Of a DNA stretch of 64,000 bases, positions 24,737 through 37,499 are shown one piece after another; position 1 is the stretch's first letter, and each line of letters starts with the position of its first letter. Position numbers and translations under genes: made by a program. Source of the stretch: Arcanobacterium haemolyticum DSM 20595 (GTDB lineage: Bacteria > Actinomycetota > Actinomycetes > Actinomycetales > Actinomycetaceae); assembly GCF_000092365.1 (NCBI RefSeq), contig NC_014218.1, forward strand, positions 558,001 to 622,000, in the 5' to 3' direction. The notes below the pieces were generated by a model. It was not told the DNA's origin, did not search any database, and was given only the letters and a program-made list of their open reading frames with translations.

Positions 24737-27199
24737 ATGAACACCAAAAATTCACTGGCAATGCGAGCCGCGCTTGCTGCCACGCTCAGCGGCGTTGTCA
24801 TCGCAGGGGGGGCGCCTGCTTTTGCTGCCCCAGCCACGGATGCTGATGCTGCGAAGGTTATTGTTTGCCCGACGGAGCAGGTAAAGAAGGAACAGCTTGA
24901 GCGTGCGCGCCAAGCGGTAGAAGCTGCTCGTGCAAAGGTTGTTGAGGCACGGGCTGCTGTGGAGGCAGCGAAGTCCCATGTGGATGAAGCACAGGCCGTT
25001 TACGATGCGGCGCAACGGCAGGCTGATAAGACAGCGGACAGTCTGGCAAAGGCAAAAGGTGAGCTTGTCAAGGCGAAGTCGGCCGTGAAGGCTGCGCAGA
25101 GCGCTTATGATGCCGCAGTCGCTGCTGAGAAGGCTGCGAAGGATGCCTACGATGCTTATCAGGCGGCTAAGCCTGATGAGGTAGCTGCGCGCCTTGAGGC
25201 GGCTAAGAAGGCTAGTGCGCGTGTGGTCGAACTTGAGAAGGCAATGCTTGATGCGAATAAGGCCTCCGTTGAGGCAGGCGATGCAGAGGCGCTTCGCCGT
25301 GAGATGGTCAAGGCAAACAAGGAAGCGATTGCCGCAGCAGACAAGACCAGCAAGGCTAAGACTGCTCGCGACGAGGCGAATAAGGCTGCGGTTGCTGCGG
25401 CTGAGAAGACCAGCAAGGCTAAGGCTGATCGCGACAAGGCGAATAAGGCTGCGATTGCTGCTGGTGAGGCGGTCAAGACCGCCGTAGAGGAACGCGATAA
25501 GGCCGATAAGGCAGTAACGGAAGCTCACAAGGCGTTTGAGTCTGCCAAGGCTGCATGGAAGGCATACGATGAGGCTGAAGCTGCATACACCCGGATAAAC
25601 CCGGTTGCTGTTGTTGAGAACCTCAAGAAGGCAAAGGCTGCTGCAGAAGATGCAGAAAAGCGCCGCGAGGCACTGGTCGAGGCACAGCAGGCTTTGATGA
25701 AAGCAGGCAGTGACTTTGACCCGAAGAAGCTCGCCGACGCTAAGGCTGCCCAAGAAAAGGCTGAGAATAAGACCAAAGAAGCCTCCAACAAGCTCACGGA
25801 TGCCGAGAAGGCTGTTGAAAAAGCCAAGACTACTGCTGAAACGGCTAAGAACGTGAAGAATTTTGCTGAATCCAACCTAACCAGGGCGGAACAGAGCAAC
25901 GACGCGACAGAAATCGAAGAGGCCAAGAGGAAAGTTAAAGACGCGACGCAGAGGCTGGAAAAGGCGACGCAGGAGCTGACAAAAGCGACGCAGGAAAAGC
26001 AAGCGGCAAATGACGCGTTTGAGCAAGCGAAGCAGGAACTACTCGCAGCTAACAAGGTTTACTGGGAGGCACAGGAGGCAGAGAAGGCTGCCAAGGATCA
26101 CGCGGCTTTGAAGGCTAAGGCTGAGGCAGCCGAGGCTGAATACAGCAAGATTGATCACATTCAAGTGCGCCGCGCTCTTGAAGCGGCTGAAGCGAAGGCA
26201 GCCGAAGCGGATAAGCTTCGCAAGGTGATGGAGGACGCGCTCGAGGTCTCGCAGAAGGCAGGTGACCCCGACCAGCTCGAAGAGGCCAGGAATGAAGCTG
26301 CGCGTACCTGGGCAGCTGCAGACAGAAAGGTTGAGGCTCTTCAGGGTAAGGAGGCCACTGCTGATAAACTCGCTAAGGAGAAGCAGGATGCTCTAGTTGC
26401 TGCAGAGCAGGCGGAAAAGGAAGCTGACGCCCGTGTGGCTTCTGCTCAGGCGGATTTTGAGGCTAAGGAAAAGGCTGAGGCTGCTGCGGATGCAGTGCTG
26501 AAGAAGGCTGTCGAGGATCATAAGCGCGCTGAAGCAGCGGAGGCTAAGGCACAGCAAGCATACGATGCTTACCATGCCGCTAAGCCTAAGGCAGTTGAAG
26601 CGGAGCTTGTGGCTGCGCAGAAGGCTGCTGAGCATGTGGCTAAGCTGAATAAGGCAATGGCTGATGCTAATAAGGCATCCCTTGAGGCTGGCGACGCCAA
26701 TGTCCTTAAGGATAAGCTTGCACAGGCGAAGGATGGCGAGAAGGCTGCTAGTGCAGCAGTTTCTGAGGCAAATATTGCTAATGAGGCTGCGCGGGATGCC
26801 GTTCAGAATGCTAAGGATGCCCTTGCTTCTGTTGAGGCAGTCTTCAACAAGGCTGTTCAGGTTGCGTCGGATGCTGATGGTGCGCTCAAGGTTGCGAACA
26901 GCAAGCTGAACGAGATTGAGGCTCTGCCAACGTGCGAGCCTCAGAAGCCAGCGGATGCAGAGAAGCCAGTTCCTCCATCCAAGCCTGCTGACCCGCAGAA
27001 GCCTGCGGGTGCGGAGAAGCCTGGTGTGAAGGATAAGGTTGTTGCCGGATCTGCTGCACCGAAGGAGAAGGCTGGCTCGCAGCTGGCTCGCACGGGTGCT
27101 GAGACGGGTAACGCTGTGGCGTTCTCGCTCATGGCGCTTCTGGGTGGTGCGGGGCTGTTCGGGGCTTCGCGCTACACCGCGCGTCATCGTCGGGGCTAA
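24737..27199 (+). CDS. Sortase-anchored alanine-rich coiled-coil surface protein
   Basis: An 820-residue cell-wall protein. A signal peptide ends near residue 30 (AFA/APAT). Residues about 50-735 are almost all Ala/Lys/Glu heptads, a long coiled coil. At least four diverged repeats of 70-80 residues can be seen, each with a (D/E)AY-type start, a VEL or LEAA stretch, and an ANKASxEAGD- or QKAGD-like end; the first and last are closest (YDAYQAAKP and YDAYHAAKP). A Pro/Lys-rich wall-spanning segment follows, then LARTG, a hydrophobic helix and the tail RHRRG. It has the architecture of M-like or adhesin proteins; the ligand is unknown. AGGAG precedes the start. It is the strongest candidate virulence factor here. 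Confidence 0.9.
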   Translation: MNTKNSLAMRAALAATLSGVVIAGGAPAFAAPATDADAAKVIVCPTEQVKKEQLERARQAVEAARAKVVEARAAVEAAKSHVDEAQAVYDAAQRQADKTADSLAKAKGELVKAKSAVKAAQSAYDAAVAAEKAAKDAYDAYQAAKPDEVAARLEAAKKASARVVELEKAMLDANKASVEAGDAEALRREMVKANKEAIAAADKTSKAKTARDEANKAAVAAAEKTSKAKADRDKANKAAIAAGEAVKTAVEERDKADKAVTEAHKAFESAKAAWKAYDEAEAAYTRINPVAVVENLKKAKAAAEDAEKRREALVEAQQALMKAGSDFDPKKLADAKAAQEKAENKTKEASNKLTDAEKAVEKAKTTAETAKNVKNFAESNLTRAEQSNDATEIEEAKRKVKDATQRLEKATQELTKATQEKQAANDAFEQAKQELLAANKVYWEAQEAEKAAKDHAALKAKAEAAEAEYSKIDHIQVRRALEAAEAKAAEADKLRKVMEDALEVSQKAGDPDQLEEARNEAARTWAAADRKVEALQGKEATADKLAKEKQDALVAAEQAEKEADARVASAQADFEAKEKAEAAADAVLKKAVEDHKRAEAAEAKAQQAYDAYHAAKPKAVEAELVAAQKAAEHVAKLNKAMADANKASLEAGDANVLKDKLAQAKDGEKAASAAVSEANIANEAARDAVQNAKDALASVEAVFNKAVQVASDADGALKVANSKLNEIEALPTCEPQKPADAEKPVPPSKPADPQKPAGAEKPGVKDKVVAGSAAPKEKAGSQLARTGAETGNAVAFSLMALLGGAGLFGASRYTARHRRG

Positions 27200-27349
27200 G
27201 CTCTCTACAACTCTGATCTAAGTGTGGGTAATCGCGTGTGCGGTTACCCATACTTGTTTTTAATATGCTGGGTGGTCGATGGGTGTGGCACGGGTAAAGG
27301 TAAAATGCCGGTGACCACTGGTAAAGCAAAGACTTCTGATACTCGTGCG

Positions 27350-27683
27350 GATGTAGTACAACGTGATGTCACAGCTGCCGGAATTACTGAATCTACAGGC
27401 AGTGGTGGGGATTGTTACGATAAAGCGCTAGCAGGAAACGTCAATGGTTCGTTTAAGAACGAGCTGATACATAATAAGAATGAGCTGATACGTAATCGGT
27501 GTTGGGATAATATGTTCGAAGTCGAGATCGTGACCTTTTAATGGGTTACCTGGCCGGTTCCACGAGAAGCTCAACTATCAAACACCAGAAGAAATCGAGA
27601 GTCAATACTGGCAACAATACAAGGCATCAGTAATAATGGAAAACAAGGCAAACGCCTAGGAAGAAAACCCAGACCACTTCAGA
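27350..27683 (+). mobile_element. IS3-family remnant (3' end of orfB and right inverted repeat)
   Basis: The plus strand encodes VTAAGITESTGSGGDCYDKA, then GNVNGSFKNEL and FEVEIVTF, matching the end of the IS3 transposase at 33348-34202, with a stop and frame changes after that. The right end at 27659-27683 is close to the intact element right end (both GGAAG-AAACCC---CACTTCAGA). A 21 bp tandem duplication (AAGAA-GAGCTGATAC-TAAT) interrupts the coding sequence. The left end is missing. Bases 27,684-27,895 hold only a short tail of a lost gene (ends PDISDVPDQEQPE). Confidence 0.8.
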
Positions 27684-27895
27684 TCTGCAACACCCTCAAT
27701 TGCGATCTCGATCAAGTGGCGACGCTGGCCACTACTTCTCCTCTAGCCTTCGCGGCGCGTCCTCAACACCATGAGGTAGCCATGGTGATAATTTGAGAAG
27801 CAGTTTTTACGCACAATCGTGCGCAAAGAATTCAACACCACCCGCGCCATTGGTCGCCCCGATATCAGTGACGTACCCGACCAGGAGCAGCCCGA

Positions 27896-28537
27896 ATGAG
27901 CCAAGACGACAACCTCGTGAAATCCAAGCAGCGAGTTGCCGACCATGGCGAAGTATTCACTCCTTCCTGGATGGTCAACGACATGCTCGACCTCGTCAAA
28001 GACGAGTCTGAGCGCATCGACGCCCGCATCCTCGAGCCAGCCTGCGGTGAAGGCGCATTCCTCCAAGAGGTGCTGCGGCGCAAGCTCACCACCTGCCAAG
28101 CTAGGTACGGCAGGAATGAGTTCGAGCGCGACCACTACGCCCTGCTGGGACTCATGTGCATCTACGGCATCGAACTGCTCGAGGACAACGCCCAGATCTG
28201 CCGCGACAACCTGCACGCAATCTTCGTGGACTTCCTCGGCCCAGACGCAAAGCCCGAGTGGACACAAGCAGCCCGCGTGGTCCTCAAGACCAATATCGTC
28301 CAAGCCGACGCACTCACCATGAAACTTTCTAACGGCGAGGCGATCGCCTTCGCAGAGTGGGGGTACCTCGGTAAAGGACGCTTCCAGCGCCGCGACTTCC
28401 TCTACGGCGACCTTGCTAAACGATCCGCCTTCGGTGAGGACACTCTCTTCGGAAACATGGAGATCGCCGACATCTTCACTCCCACCACGTCGTTCCCCAC
28501 GATGAGCGTGGCCGACATCGCTGCACTGGAGTCGTGA
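27896..28537 (+). CDS. N6-adenine DNA methylase-like protein of a restriction module (SAM-binding half)
   Basis: A 213-residue protein with the canonical SAM motif I ILEPACGEGAFLQEVL (EPACGEGAF at 47-55), preceded by the Eco57I-like EVFTPSWMVNDML and followed by a motif II region YGIELLEDNAQICRDNL. The catalytic (N/D)PPY motif IV expected further on is absent; the C-terminus ends in an unrelated segment (FTPTTSFPTMSVADIAAL). So it appears to bind SAM but lack a catalytic motif. Its stop overlaps the start of the next methylase gene, which has NPPY but an altered motif I. The two may work as a pair. A damaged IS3 end lies just upstream and the original operon start may be lost. Confidence 0.75.
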   Translation: MSQDDNLVKSKQRVADHGEVFTPSWMVNDMLDLVKDESERIDARILEPACGEGAFLQEVLRRKLTTCQARYGRNEFERDHYALLGLMCIYGIELLEDNAQICRDNLHAIFVDFLGPDAKPEWTQAARVVLKTNIVQADALTMKLSNGEAIAFAEWGYLGKGRFQRRDFLYGDLAKRSAFGEDTLFGNMEIADIFTPTTSFPTMSVADIAALES

Positions 28538-30158
28538 CCATGGAGGGGCTGCTCGGACGCGCACACAACCCTGACGTGCTCACCTGCATCGCGAACCTGT
28601 CCAACGATGAGGTCTTCACCCCGCCGGAGATGGCCAGCGCCATGCTCGATATGGTTGCTGAGGCGTGGGCGGCCGACCATGACGGTAAGAACCTGTGGGC
28701 AAACCCGAACGTGACGTTCCTCGACCCGTTCACCAAGACGGGCGTGTTCCTCCGGGAGATCACTCGCCGCCTCGTCGAAGGACTCGAGGCACAGATTCCA
28801 GACCTGCAGGAGCGGGTCAACCACGTGCTGACCAAACAGGTGTACGGGATCGCGATCACCGAGCTCACTGCGCTCATGGCTCGACGGAGCGTTTACTGCT
28901 CCAAGCGTGCGAGTGGCGGGCACTCGATTTGCACCGGCTTTGACGCCCCGGACGGAAACATCTGGTTCGAACGCACCGAACATACTTGGACTGGCGGAAC
29001 GCGCGAGAGTCGAGTAGACCCACTCACCGGGGACGAAATCTTCATCTACACGGGGCGCAAGTGCTCCTACTGCGGCGCTGGAGAGAACGACTACGGGCGA
29101 GGAGACGAGCTTGAAACGCACGCCTACGCGTTCATCCACACTGACAACATCAAGCAACGTATCAACGAAATTTTTGGAGCCGCCATGCACTTCGACATCG
29201 TGATCGGAAATCCGCCATACCAGCTGAGCGACGGCGGGCACAACGCCTCGGCAAGTCCGATCTACCAGCTCTTTGTGCAGAAAGCGTTCGACCTTGATCC
29301 CAGCTACGTCACCATGGTCACCCCCTCTCGATGGTTCGCGGGCGGTAAGGGACTGGACGATTACCGTGACCAGATGCTTCACGATCATCGACTGCGGCGC
29401 TTGGTCGACTACCCGAAGCTCTACGAAGCATTTCCCGGCGTGAAGATACGTGGCGGCGTCTCATACTTCCTGTGGGATCGAAACCACGATGGCCCATGCT
29501 CGGTACAAACTATGTGGGACGGCAAACCACTCGGGCCTGAGGCCGAGCGATACCTTGATGAGTTTGACGTTCTGGTTCGCCAGAATGAAGCCGTATCCAT
29601 CCTGCGAAAAGTCCAGTCACTCTCCGAGCCCACGATGGACCAAATGGTCTCGGCAAACAAGCCCTTCGGGCTGCGAACTTTCGTTCACGGTGCGGAATCC
29701 CCAACGGGCCAAACTGACCCGATTCAGTTGTTCGGATCTCAGAAGGTTTCGTGGATCGAGCGTGACGATCTTCCACTCAATATCGAACTTGTTGACACTT
29801 GGAAAGTGTTGATGACACGGGTGCAGGGCACCAGTGCTGCCGTAGAAACGAAGTTCTTGTCAAAACCAATTATTGCCGGGCCTGGAACGGCTTGCACTGA
29901 AACATATGTCATTGCTGGCGCGTTCAGCTCTGAGAGCGAGGCTCAATCCGTCGCATCGTATATTCGGACTCGATTCGCCCGGTTCCTCGTTTCACTTCGC
30001 AAGTCCACTCAAGATGCGCCGCGCCGTGTCTATGCGTTTATACCTCAGCAATCCTGGGATCGGACTTGGACGGATGCGGAGTTGTACGCCAAGTACGGGC
30101 TGACGGATGAGGATATCGCCTTCATTGAGTCGATTGTGCGCCCGATGGAGGATGAGTG

Positions 30159-30159
<1 letters not shown>
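28534..30159 (+). CDS. Eco57I-type N6-adenine DNA methyltransferase
   Basis: A 541-residue methylase. EVFTPPEMASAMLDMV (27-42) is the Eco57I-type entry; motif I is the variant DPFTKTGVFLREI (64-76); motif IV is IGNPPYQLSDGG (N226-Y229). Cysteines C122, C133, C177 and C180 (CSYCG) between them suggest a zinc-binding insert. The C-terminal third probably recognises DNA (TRD-like). The start overlaps the previous gene (GTG 28534 or ATG 28540) and the stop overlaps the helicase gene in TGATG. This is the most likely modification enzyme of the module. Confidence 0.85.
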
Positions 30160-32732
<2,573 letters not shown>

Positions 32733-32980
32733 CAGCACGTCGCGGGCGCTGCCACCCTTCTTCCGATCGCTGATCGAGGAATGACCTGCGACCTAACTAG
32801 GTCGTACCTCAATACCGAACGCCGTCAGAGGAGGTCTTTGAGGAAGGTGCCGTCGCGGATCTGGCGGGCGGTTCACCGAAGCACCCGAAACCGGCCGCAG
32901 CACCCTCACTAGGCTGCTCAACCTCTGAAGTGCCCCAGGTTTTCTTCCGTTTGAGTGGATGGGAAAATCTGGAGAGCCGC

Positions 32981-33351
32981 ATGAAATTTGATCAGGAAGC
33001 GAAGGATCGGGTTGTCTGGTTGGTGGAGGATCGGATCCTTGCTGAGGGGCTCTCGATTCAAGACGCGTGTCAGGTAGTCGCGCCCAAGCTTGGGGTTTCG
33101 TGGCACACTGCCCGGCGTTACAGCAAGCACGCAAGACCGGTCAGGTCACACGGGCTGAGGAAGACCTTGTGGCTGAGAATGCTCGGCTGCGCCGGGAGAA
33201 TCAAGAACTGCGCGATACGAACGAGTTGTTGAAGGCCGCGTCGGCTTTTTTCGCGTCAGAACCAGGCCCCCAACGTCCGTATTTGATCGCGTTTATTGAC
33301 GAGTATCGTGATCGTTTCACAGCCCGTGTTCATTTGTGCGACGTTAAATGA
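32981..33351 (+). pseudogene. IS3 transposase orfA, frameshifted
   Basis: The N-terminal half (MKFDQEAKDRVVWLVEDR, HTH around GLSIQDACQVVAPKLGVS) is in one frame and the leucine-zipper half (EEDLVAENARLRRENQELRD) is in another. The break is near 33118-33130, in the middle of the protein, not at the usual programmed slip near the end of orfA. This suggests a disabling indel. The final stop overlaps the orfB start in ATGA, which is the normal arrangement. Confidence 0.75.
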
Positions 33352-34202
33352 GCAACGTCAGGGAGAGTGTCATCACTTCCCGCGGCTATCGTAACGCATA
33401 TGGTACGCCGAGCGCTAGGAGCGTCTGGGACCGTGAGCTGGTTGCCAAGGTTCTCCAGATCCATGGGGAGAACTATGGTGTCTACGGTGTGCGGAAAATG
33501 TGGCACGCGCTCTCCCGCCGTGGCGTGCGGGTCGGCCGCGAGCAGACCGCGAGGCTCATGCGTCTGGCAGGAGTATCCGGGAAGGGCAAGGGACGTTCCC
33601 CGATCACGACACACAAAGCCCGGAGGGAAGATACCAGACCAGGTTTGGTTCATCGCGAGTTTCACGCCGCTGGTCCGAACCGGCTGTGGGTCGCGGACAT
33701 TACTTATGTTCGAACCGCTCAAGGGTTCGTTTATGCGGCGTTTGTGACGGACGTGTTCTCTCGCAAGATCGTGGGCTGGGCACTATCAGATTCCATGCGG
33801 ACCGAGGCATTACCGTTGCAGGCGTTGAATCAGGCGATCACGAGCGCGAAGGAAACGGCCGGGGTGATACATCACTCAGACCACGGATCGCAGTATGTGT
33901 CGATTGTGTATAACGATCGGCTCACAGATGCTGGTATCACTCCATCAACCGGGACGGTTGGGGATTCCTACGACAACGCACTAGCCGAGAACGTCAACAG
34001 CTCATATAAGAACGAGCTGATCAATAACCATCGATGGAAAGACGTTCTTGAGGTCGAGATCGCTACCTTCGAATGGGTGACCTGGTGGAACCAGACCCGG
34101 CTCCACCAAGCCCTTAACTACCGCACCCCGGTCGAGGTTGAGAACTACTACTGGCGCATCGCGAGCACATCAGAGAAAATGAAAACCAGGGCAAACGCCT
34201 AG
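33348..34202 (+). CDS. IS3 transposase orfB (DDE integrase domain)
   Basis: A 284-residue integrase with the DDE triad in WVADITYV, HHSDHGSQYVS and ALAENVNSSYKNEL. The N-terminal HTH_21 region (GENYGVYGVRKMWHAL) and C-terminal WWNQTRLHQALNYRTP are typical of the IS3 group. OrfB is normally made as a fusion to OrfA by a -1 frameshift; since orfA is broken, mobility is doubtful. Confidence 0.93.
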   Translation: MSNVRESVITSRGYRNAYGTPSARSVWDRELVAKVLQIHGENYGVYGVRKMWHALSRRGVRVGREQTARLMRLAGVSGKGKGRSPITTHKARREDTRPGLVHREFHAAGPNRLWVADITYVRTAQGFVYAAFVTDVFSRKIVGWALSDSMRTEALPLQALNQAITSAKETAGVIHHSDHGSQYVSIVYNDRLTDAGITPSTGTVGDSYDNALAENVNSSYKNELINNHRWKDVLEVEIATFEWVTWWNQTRLHQALNYRTPVEVENYYWRIASTSEKMKTRANA

Positions 34203-34271
34203 GAAGTAAACCCGAGGCACTTCAGACTTTGTGTTACCCATATTGGCTCCTAAACACTAAATTGGGATACT

Positions 34272-34284
34272 GTACACTGTGTAC
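34272..34284. promoter_or_regulatory. Inverted repeat between IS3 and the MFS gene
   Basis: GTACAC-T-GTGTAC is a perfect 13 bp dyad just past the MFS gene stop. It may be a remnant operator of a gene lost to the IS3 insertion, or chance. Confidence 0.2.
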
Positions 34285-34309
34285 GGCCCAATGATTATCG
34301 AACCCAATA

Positions 34310-35605
34310 TCATTGTGATTCACATAACACACCTTGTGAAGTCTTTTTCGAAATTCCAATTCGTAGATTTACGATAATTCCGATGAAAATCCACAGGACC
34401 CCACCTACCAACAGGCATGGAACCGGATTCGAGGCAAGCTTGAGCCAGTATCCAATCTGGAGACCTAGGATTGTTCCGAGGGCACCGAAAGAGTATGACC
34501 AGCTCATAATGCGAACGAACCTAGTTCCTTTAAACTCTGTTTGTCGATAAGTTTCAAGAACAACGAGTCGAGCACGATTAAGCACGGTGATAAGAAAAAC
34601 CAACGATAGGGCCCAAACTAATTTGCTACCAACGATTGCTTCATAACAAGCGAAGAGTAAAATAAGCAGGCCTGCGAATATGGCCGATGCAAAAAGCACC
34701 ATTCTTGCGGAACTCATTTTCCTCAGCCAACGCCCCACTAATGGCCCGAGCATCGCTCCAAACCCAAAGACTGCCAGTACTATCGCCATTCCAGAGAAAG
34801 CGTTTAGAGTTGAGTTTCTTTCTGCAGATACTCCTGCCACCCACAGCAAAAAGAGCTCGCCAGTCATCGCACTAGCGATTCTAATTAATAGAGACAGGAG
34901 AGGCGATGCCGGACCAGAAACAAATAAATCTCTTACGAAGTCTTTCACGGGTAAACGCGAACCTGTCGCTAGATATTCTTCATCATCAATTTCGAGGATC
35001 GGCGTAGCCGCAAACTTAGTACGTGCAAAACCTCGTAGTCCTGCACCGCACAAGGACAAAATTATGTTGGTAAGCAGTAGAATCTCAACAGAAACCGAAG
35101 CAAAAAAAGACCCTAGAGGACCGCCAACAACAAACCCCAGAAAAGCAAGAGCCGAATACAACGTTGCATTAAAAGCCAGTGCCGCCTTTTCGTCAATCTC
35201 AGCGAGTGCAGCCCCGTAAAACTCATCTGCTAAATCGCTCACAGGCGCTACTAGAGCGTCAAGCAGCATATAAAGGAATAAGCAGCCTATGGCGAACTCT
35301 GGTTTGATAACCGTCAAGCATAATGCCAGTGCGCTCATTCCTGCTTCAGTGAGGTCCACAGTGATAAGCGCTTTATCGGGGCTGAATTTCCCAACAATCC
35401 GTGCATAAAGTGGAAATGCAAAGACAATAATTTGTTCAATGGTTTTCAAAAGAACTAAGGAAGAGACAGCTATAGTTCCCGAGGCTGTGAAAGCACTGAA
35501 TCCGGCTTCAACGACATAATTGCCAAATACAGAAGCAATCAAGCCAATAATTATCAGACGACGAGCTTTAAGCAGTTTCCCTTGAGACTGGACAAATGAA
35601 TTCAT
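34310..35605 (-). CDS. MFS transporter
   Basis: A 431-residue membrane protein with about 12 hydrophobic segments and MFS layout, a central cytoplasmic loop (about 205-235: ILEIDDEEYLATGSRLP) and a basic C-terminal tail. Its start codon shares one base with the stop of the YcaO tail (TAATG on the minus strand), so the two were one operon. Exporters of this kind occur in RiPP clusters, and export of a modified peptide is a reasonable guess. The AT-rich composition differs from the flanking core genes and points to horizontal origin. Confidence 0.75.
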   Translation of the reverse strand: MNSFVQSQGKLLKARRLIIIGLIASVFGNYVVEAGFSAFTASGTIAVSSLVLLKTIEQIIVFAFPLYARIVGKFSPDKALITVDLTEAGMSALALCLTVIKPEFAIGCLFLYMLLDALVAPVSDLADEFYGAALAEIDEKAALAFNATLYSALAFLGFVVGGPLGSFFASVSVEILLLTNIILSLCGAGLRGFARTKFAATPILEIDDEEYLATGSRLPVKDFVRDLFVSGPASPLLSLLIRIASAMTGELFLLWVAGVSAERNSTLNAFSGMAIVLAVFGFGAMLGPLVGRWLRKMSSARMVLFASAIFAGLLILLFACYEAIVGSKLVWALSLVFLITVLNRARLVVLETYRQTEFKGTRFVRIMSWSYSFGALGTILGLQIGYWLKLASNPVPCLLVGGVLWIFIGIIVNLRIGISKKTSQGVLCESQ

Positions 35606-36180
35606 TATTTCCTTTTCAGTAAAAAGTCGATACTGGAGGCAGATCGTAATCTCCCGAGAGGCAGAATCGGGCGATTAAAAATCAAATTATTTAATGTCTC
35701 TAATCCAGGAACTACTGCCTGAGCCACTATTATTGATCCAATATCAATTGTATCGCTCCAAATCATTCTCCCCAGCGGGACGTATCCATTTTCTCTTAAT
35801 TGAATAACCGGAGATCCCGTAAACTCGACATTGAGGGGGACTTCAACCGTTTCACCGCCACGTTTTGGAAGTTGAAAATGGCGAGAAGCTAATTTCTTCA
35901 TATTTGGGTACTCATCGAGCTCACCAGAAGTGGAAGCACCATTGTCCGCCCACGTTGAGCCATGCGTTATTGACGATCGTATTTGTTGTAATTCAGTGAT
36001 TGCTCTTTCAGAAGCGATTCTCAAGGAATGTGACGCTCCAAACCCTAATTCAGCTTCACCATCTGTTTCGGGTTCGCTCATTGCGCATACGACAAAACCC
36101 GCTTGTGAATCTAGTAATAACAAATCACCTTTTTTACCACGCTCTACCGTCAATTCCTCAAACAATGAAAGTAACGTGCT
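35605..36180 (-). pseudogene. C-terminal fragment of a YcaO-domain protein
   Basis: About 190 residues resembling the last part of a YcaO protein: LLLLDSQAGFVVCAMSEPE, then ELGFGASHSLRIASERAITELQQI, the ATP-binding-helix region of YcaO (GxGAS...A..RA.TE..Q). YcaO enzymes make azolines or other backbone changes in RiPPs. The N-terminal half is missing: the reading frame runs straight into an IS110 transposase near 36180, giving a hybrid open frame of 373 codons. The MFS gene follows with a one-base overlap. No precursor peptide gene is visible nearby. Confidence 0.65.
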
Positions 36181-37298
36181 TCCCCGCAAGGCGTTTCTTA
36201 TCGTAGTACCGACGGGAGACGGGATCTGCCCGTAAGGATGCGAAAGCAGAGAGGAAGCCCGTTTGAGGCGTTTGTTGCCGGTGTGGGAGACCGTCTCGGA
36301 CTTGATTGAAGCCCCTGATTGTCGTGTTCGAGGTGTTAGTCCAGCGTAGGAGGCGAGGTGGGCAGCAGATTCAAAGTCTTTGCCCGCCATTTCGGCAATG
36401 AGCACAGCTGCGGTCCTCACCCCAACTCCGGGCATGGAGGTGAGGACCAGAAAAAGAGGGTGCTCGGTCACCAGATCTTCAATCTGGCTCTCGATATCTG
36501 ACCGCTGCTTGTAGAGCTCGTGAAGCGTAGTAGCTAGGTGAGGGATAACCACTGCGGCTGCGCTGGTGCCGGTAACAGTCACTGTCTGTGTGGCTAGCGC
36601 CTCAATGATTTCATTAGCCCAGACCTGCCAGCGCCTAGCTCCGTTTTTCTTGAGCTTAGCACCAATACGTGCTCTACCAGCTTTGGTTAACGCACGTGGA
36701 ACAGGCCATGTTTGGGCCACGGCCAAAATGGCTGGATGGTCCGTGGCCCAATCACGCGTTCAAGTCCGGGATGGATTTGTGTATACAACCCGCGAACACG
36801 ATTACGGGTCTGGGTGATTTGCCGAGCTAGATCGTCATCAAAGCCTGTGAGCATTCCCAGTTCAGCTTCGTCTTCGTCCAAAGCACGAAGAGTCCGACGT
36901 GTATGCGGCATCGTTCGTGCAGCTTGAGCAATGATGAACGCATCTCGTTGATCCGTTTTTGCATTGCCCGGGTAGAGATCAGCAATCCGCCTCATTGCCA
37001 ATCCTGGCAAATACGCCACGGCAACATTCATTGCTTGGGCAACCGCAACAGCCAAAGCACCGATGGTTGCTGGCTGGTCCACTACCGCCAGCACTCGGCC
37101 TTGCGCGGTGAGCTCAGTGTAAATTTGTCGGAGTTTGATCTCGTCGTTCGGTAGTGAGTGGGAGTAGATCAGCTCGCCTGCCATATTGACAGCAGTTGCC
37201 CAGTGATCGGTCTTTCCCACATCGATACCAAGCCACATATCGAAATCTTCCGGTGACATTGTGCGCCTCGCCTTCGAGGTAGAAACAGGTGGTTTCAT
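36180..37298 (-). pseudogene. IS110-family transposase, broken
   Basis: The DEDD domain (MWLGIDVGKTDHWATAV with D26, AKTDQRDAFIIAQAA) and the C-terminal transposase domain (LVLTSMPGVGVRTAAVLIAEMAG, YAGLTPRTRQSG, TGNKRLKRA) are both recognisable. A frameshift near 36700-36745 separates them, a second near 36240 changes frame after KRLKRA, and the last 40 or so residues are lost where the sequence joins YcaO. Its upstream end (37,299 to about 37,500) cuts the prophage SNF2 helicase. Not functional. Confidence 0.85.
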
Positions 37299-37499
37299 GT
37301 TGGCGTGTAGGCAAACGCATCCGTCTTACACCCACGTTACGACAGGTCTTTAACGACCACGCCCCTGATGAGCAATCACGAAAGCGTCTGTCCAGCCCCG
37401 GTGGCACCCCCGGATCATTAAATAGACAGGGGAAAATAATCATGCCGGAGCCATCCAGCCAACAAGCCCATCATCCCAGGAATCAGGACTCCTCAACAA

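Larger units (their letters stand above)
32924..34226 (+). mobile_element. IS3-family insertion sequence, about 1.3 kb
   Basis: Terminal inverted repeats are TCTGAAGTGCC at 32924 and the matching GGCACTTCAGA ending at 34226, extending about 25 bp each with a few mismatches. Inside are an orfA and an orfB transposase gene in the usual overlapping arrangement. The flanks (ACC and CTT) show no target duplication, so one end may have rearranged. A dead relative lies at 27350-27683 in the same orientation, bracketing the restriction module. Bases 32,733-32,923 contain no gene I can support. Confidence 0.9.

Noticed and set aside
27224-27541. Intact small transposase gene
   Set aside because: Only the end of the DDE domain remains, with a stop and tandem duplication inside.
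34272-34284. Target-site duplication of the IS3
   Set aside because: Bases flanking the two inverted repeats do not match, and the dyad lies outside the element.
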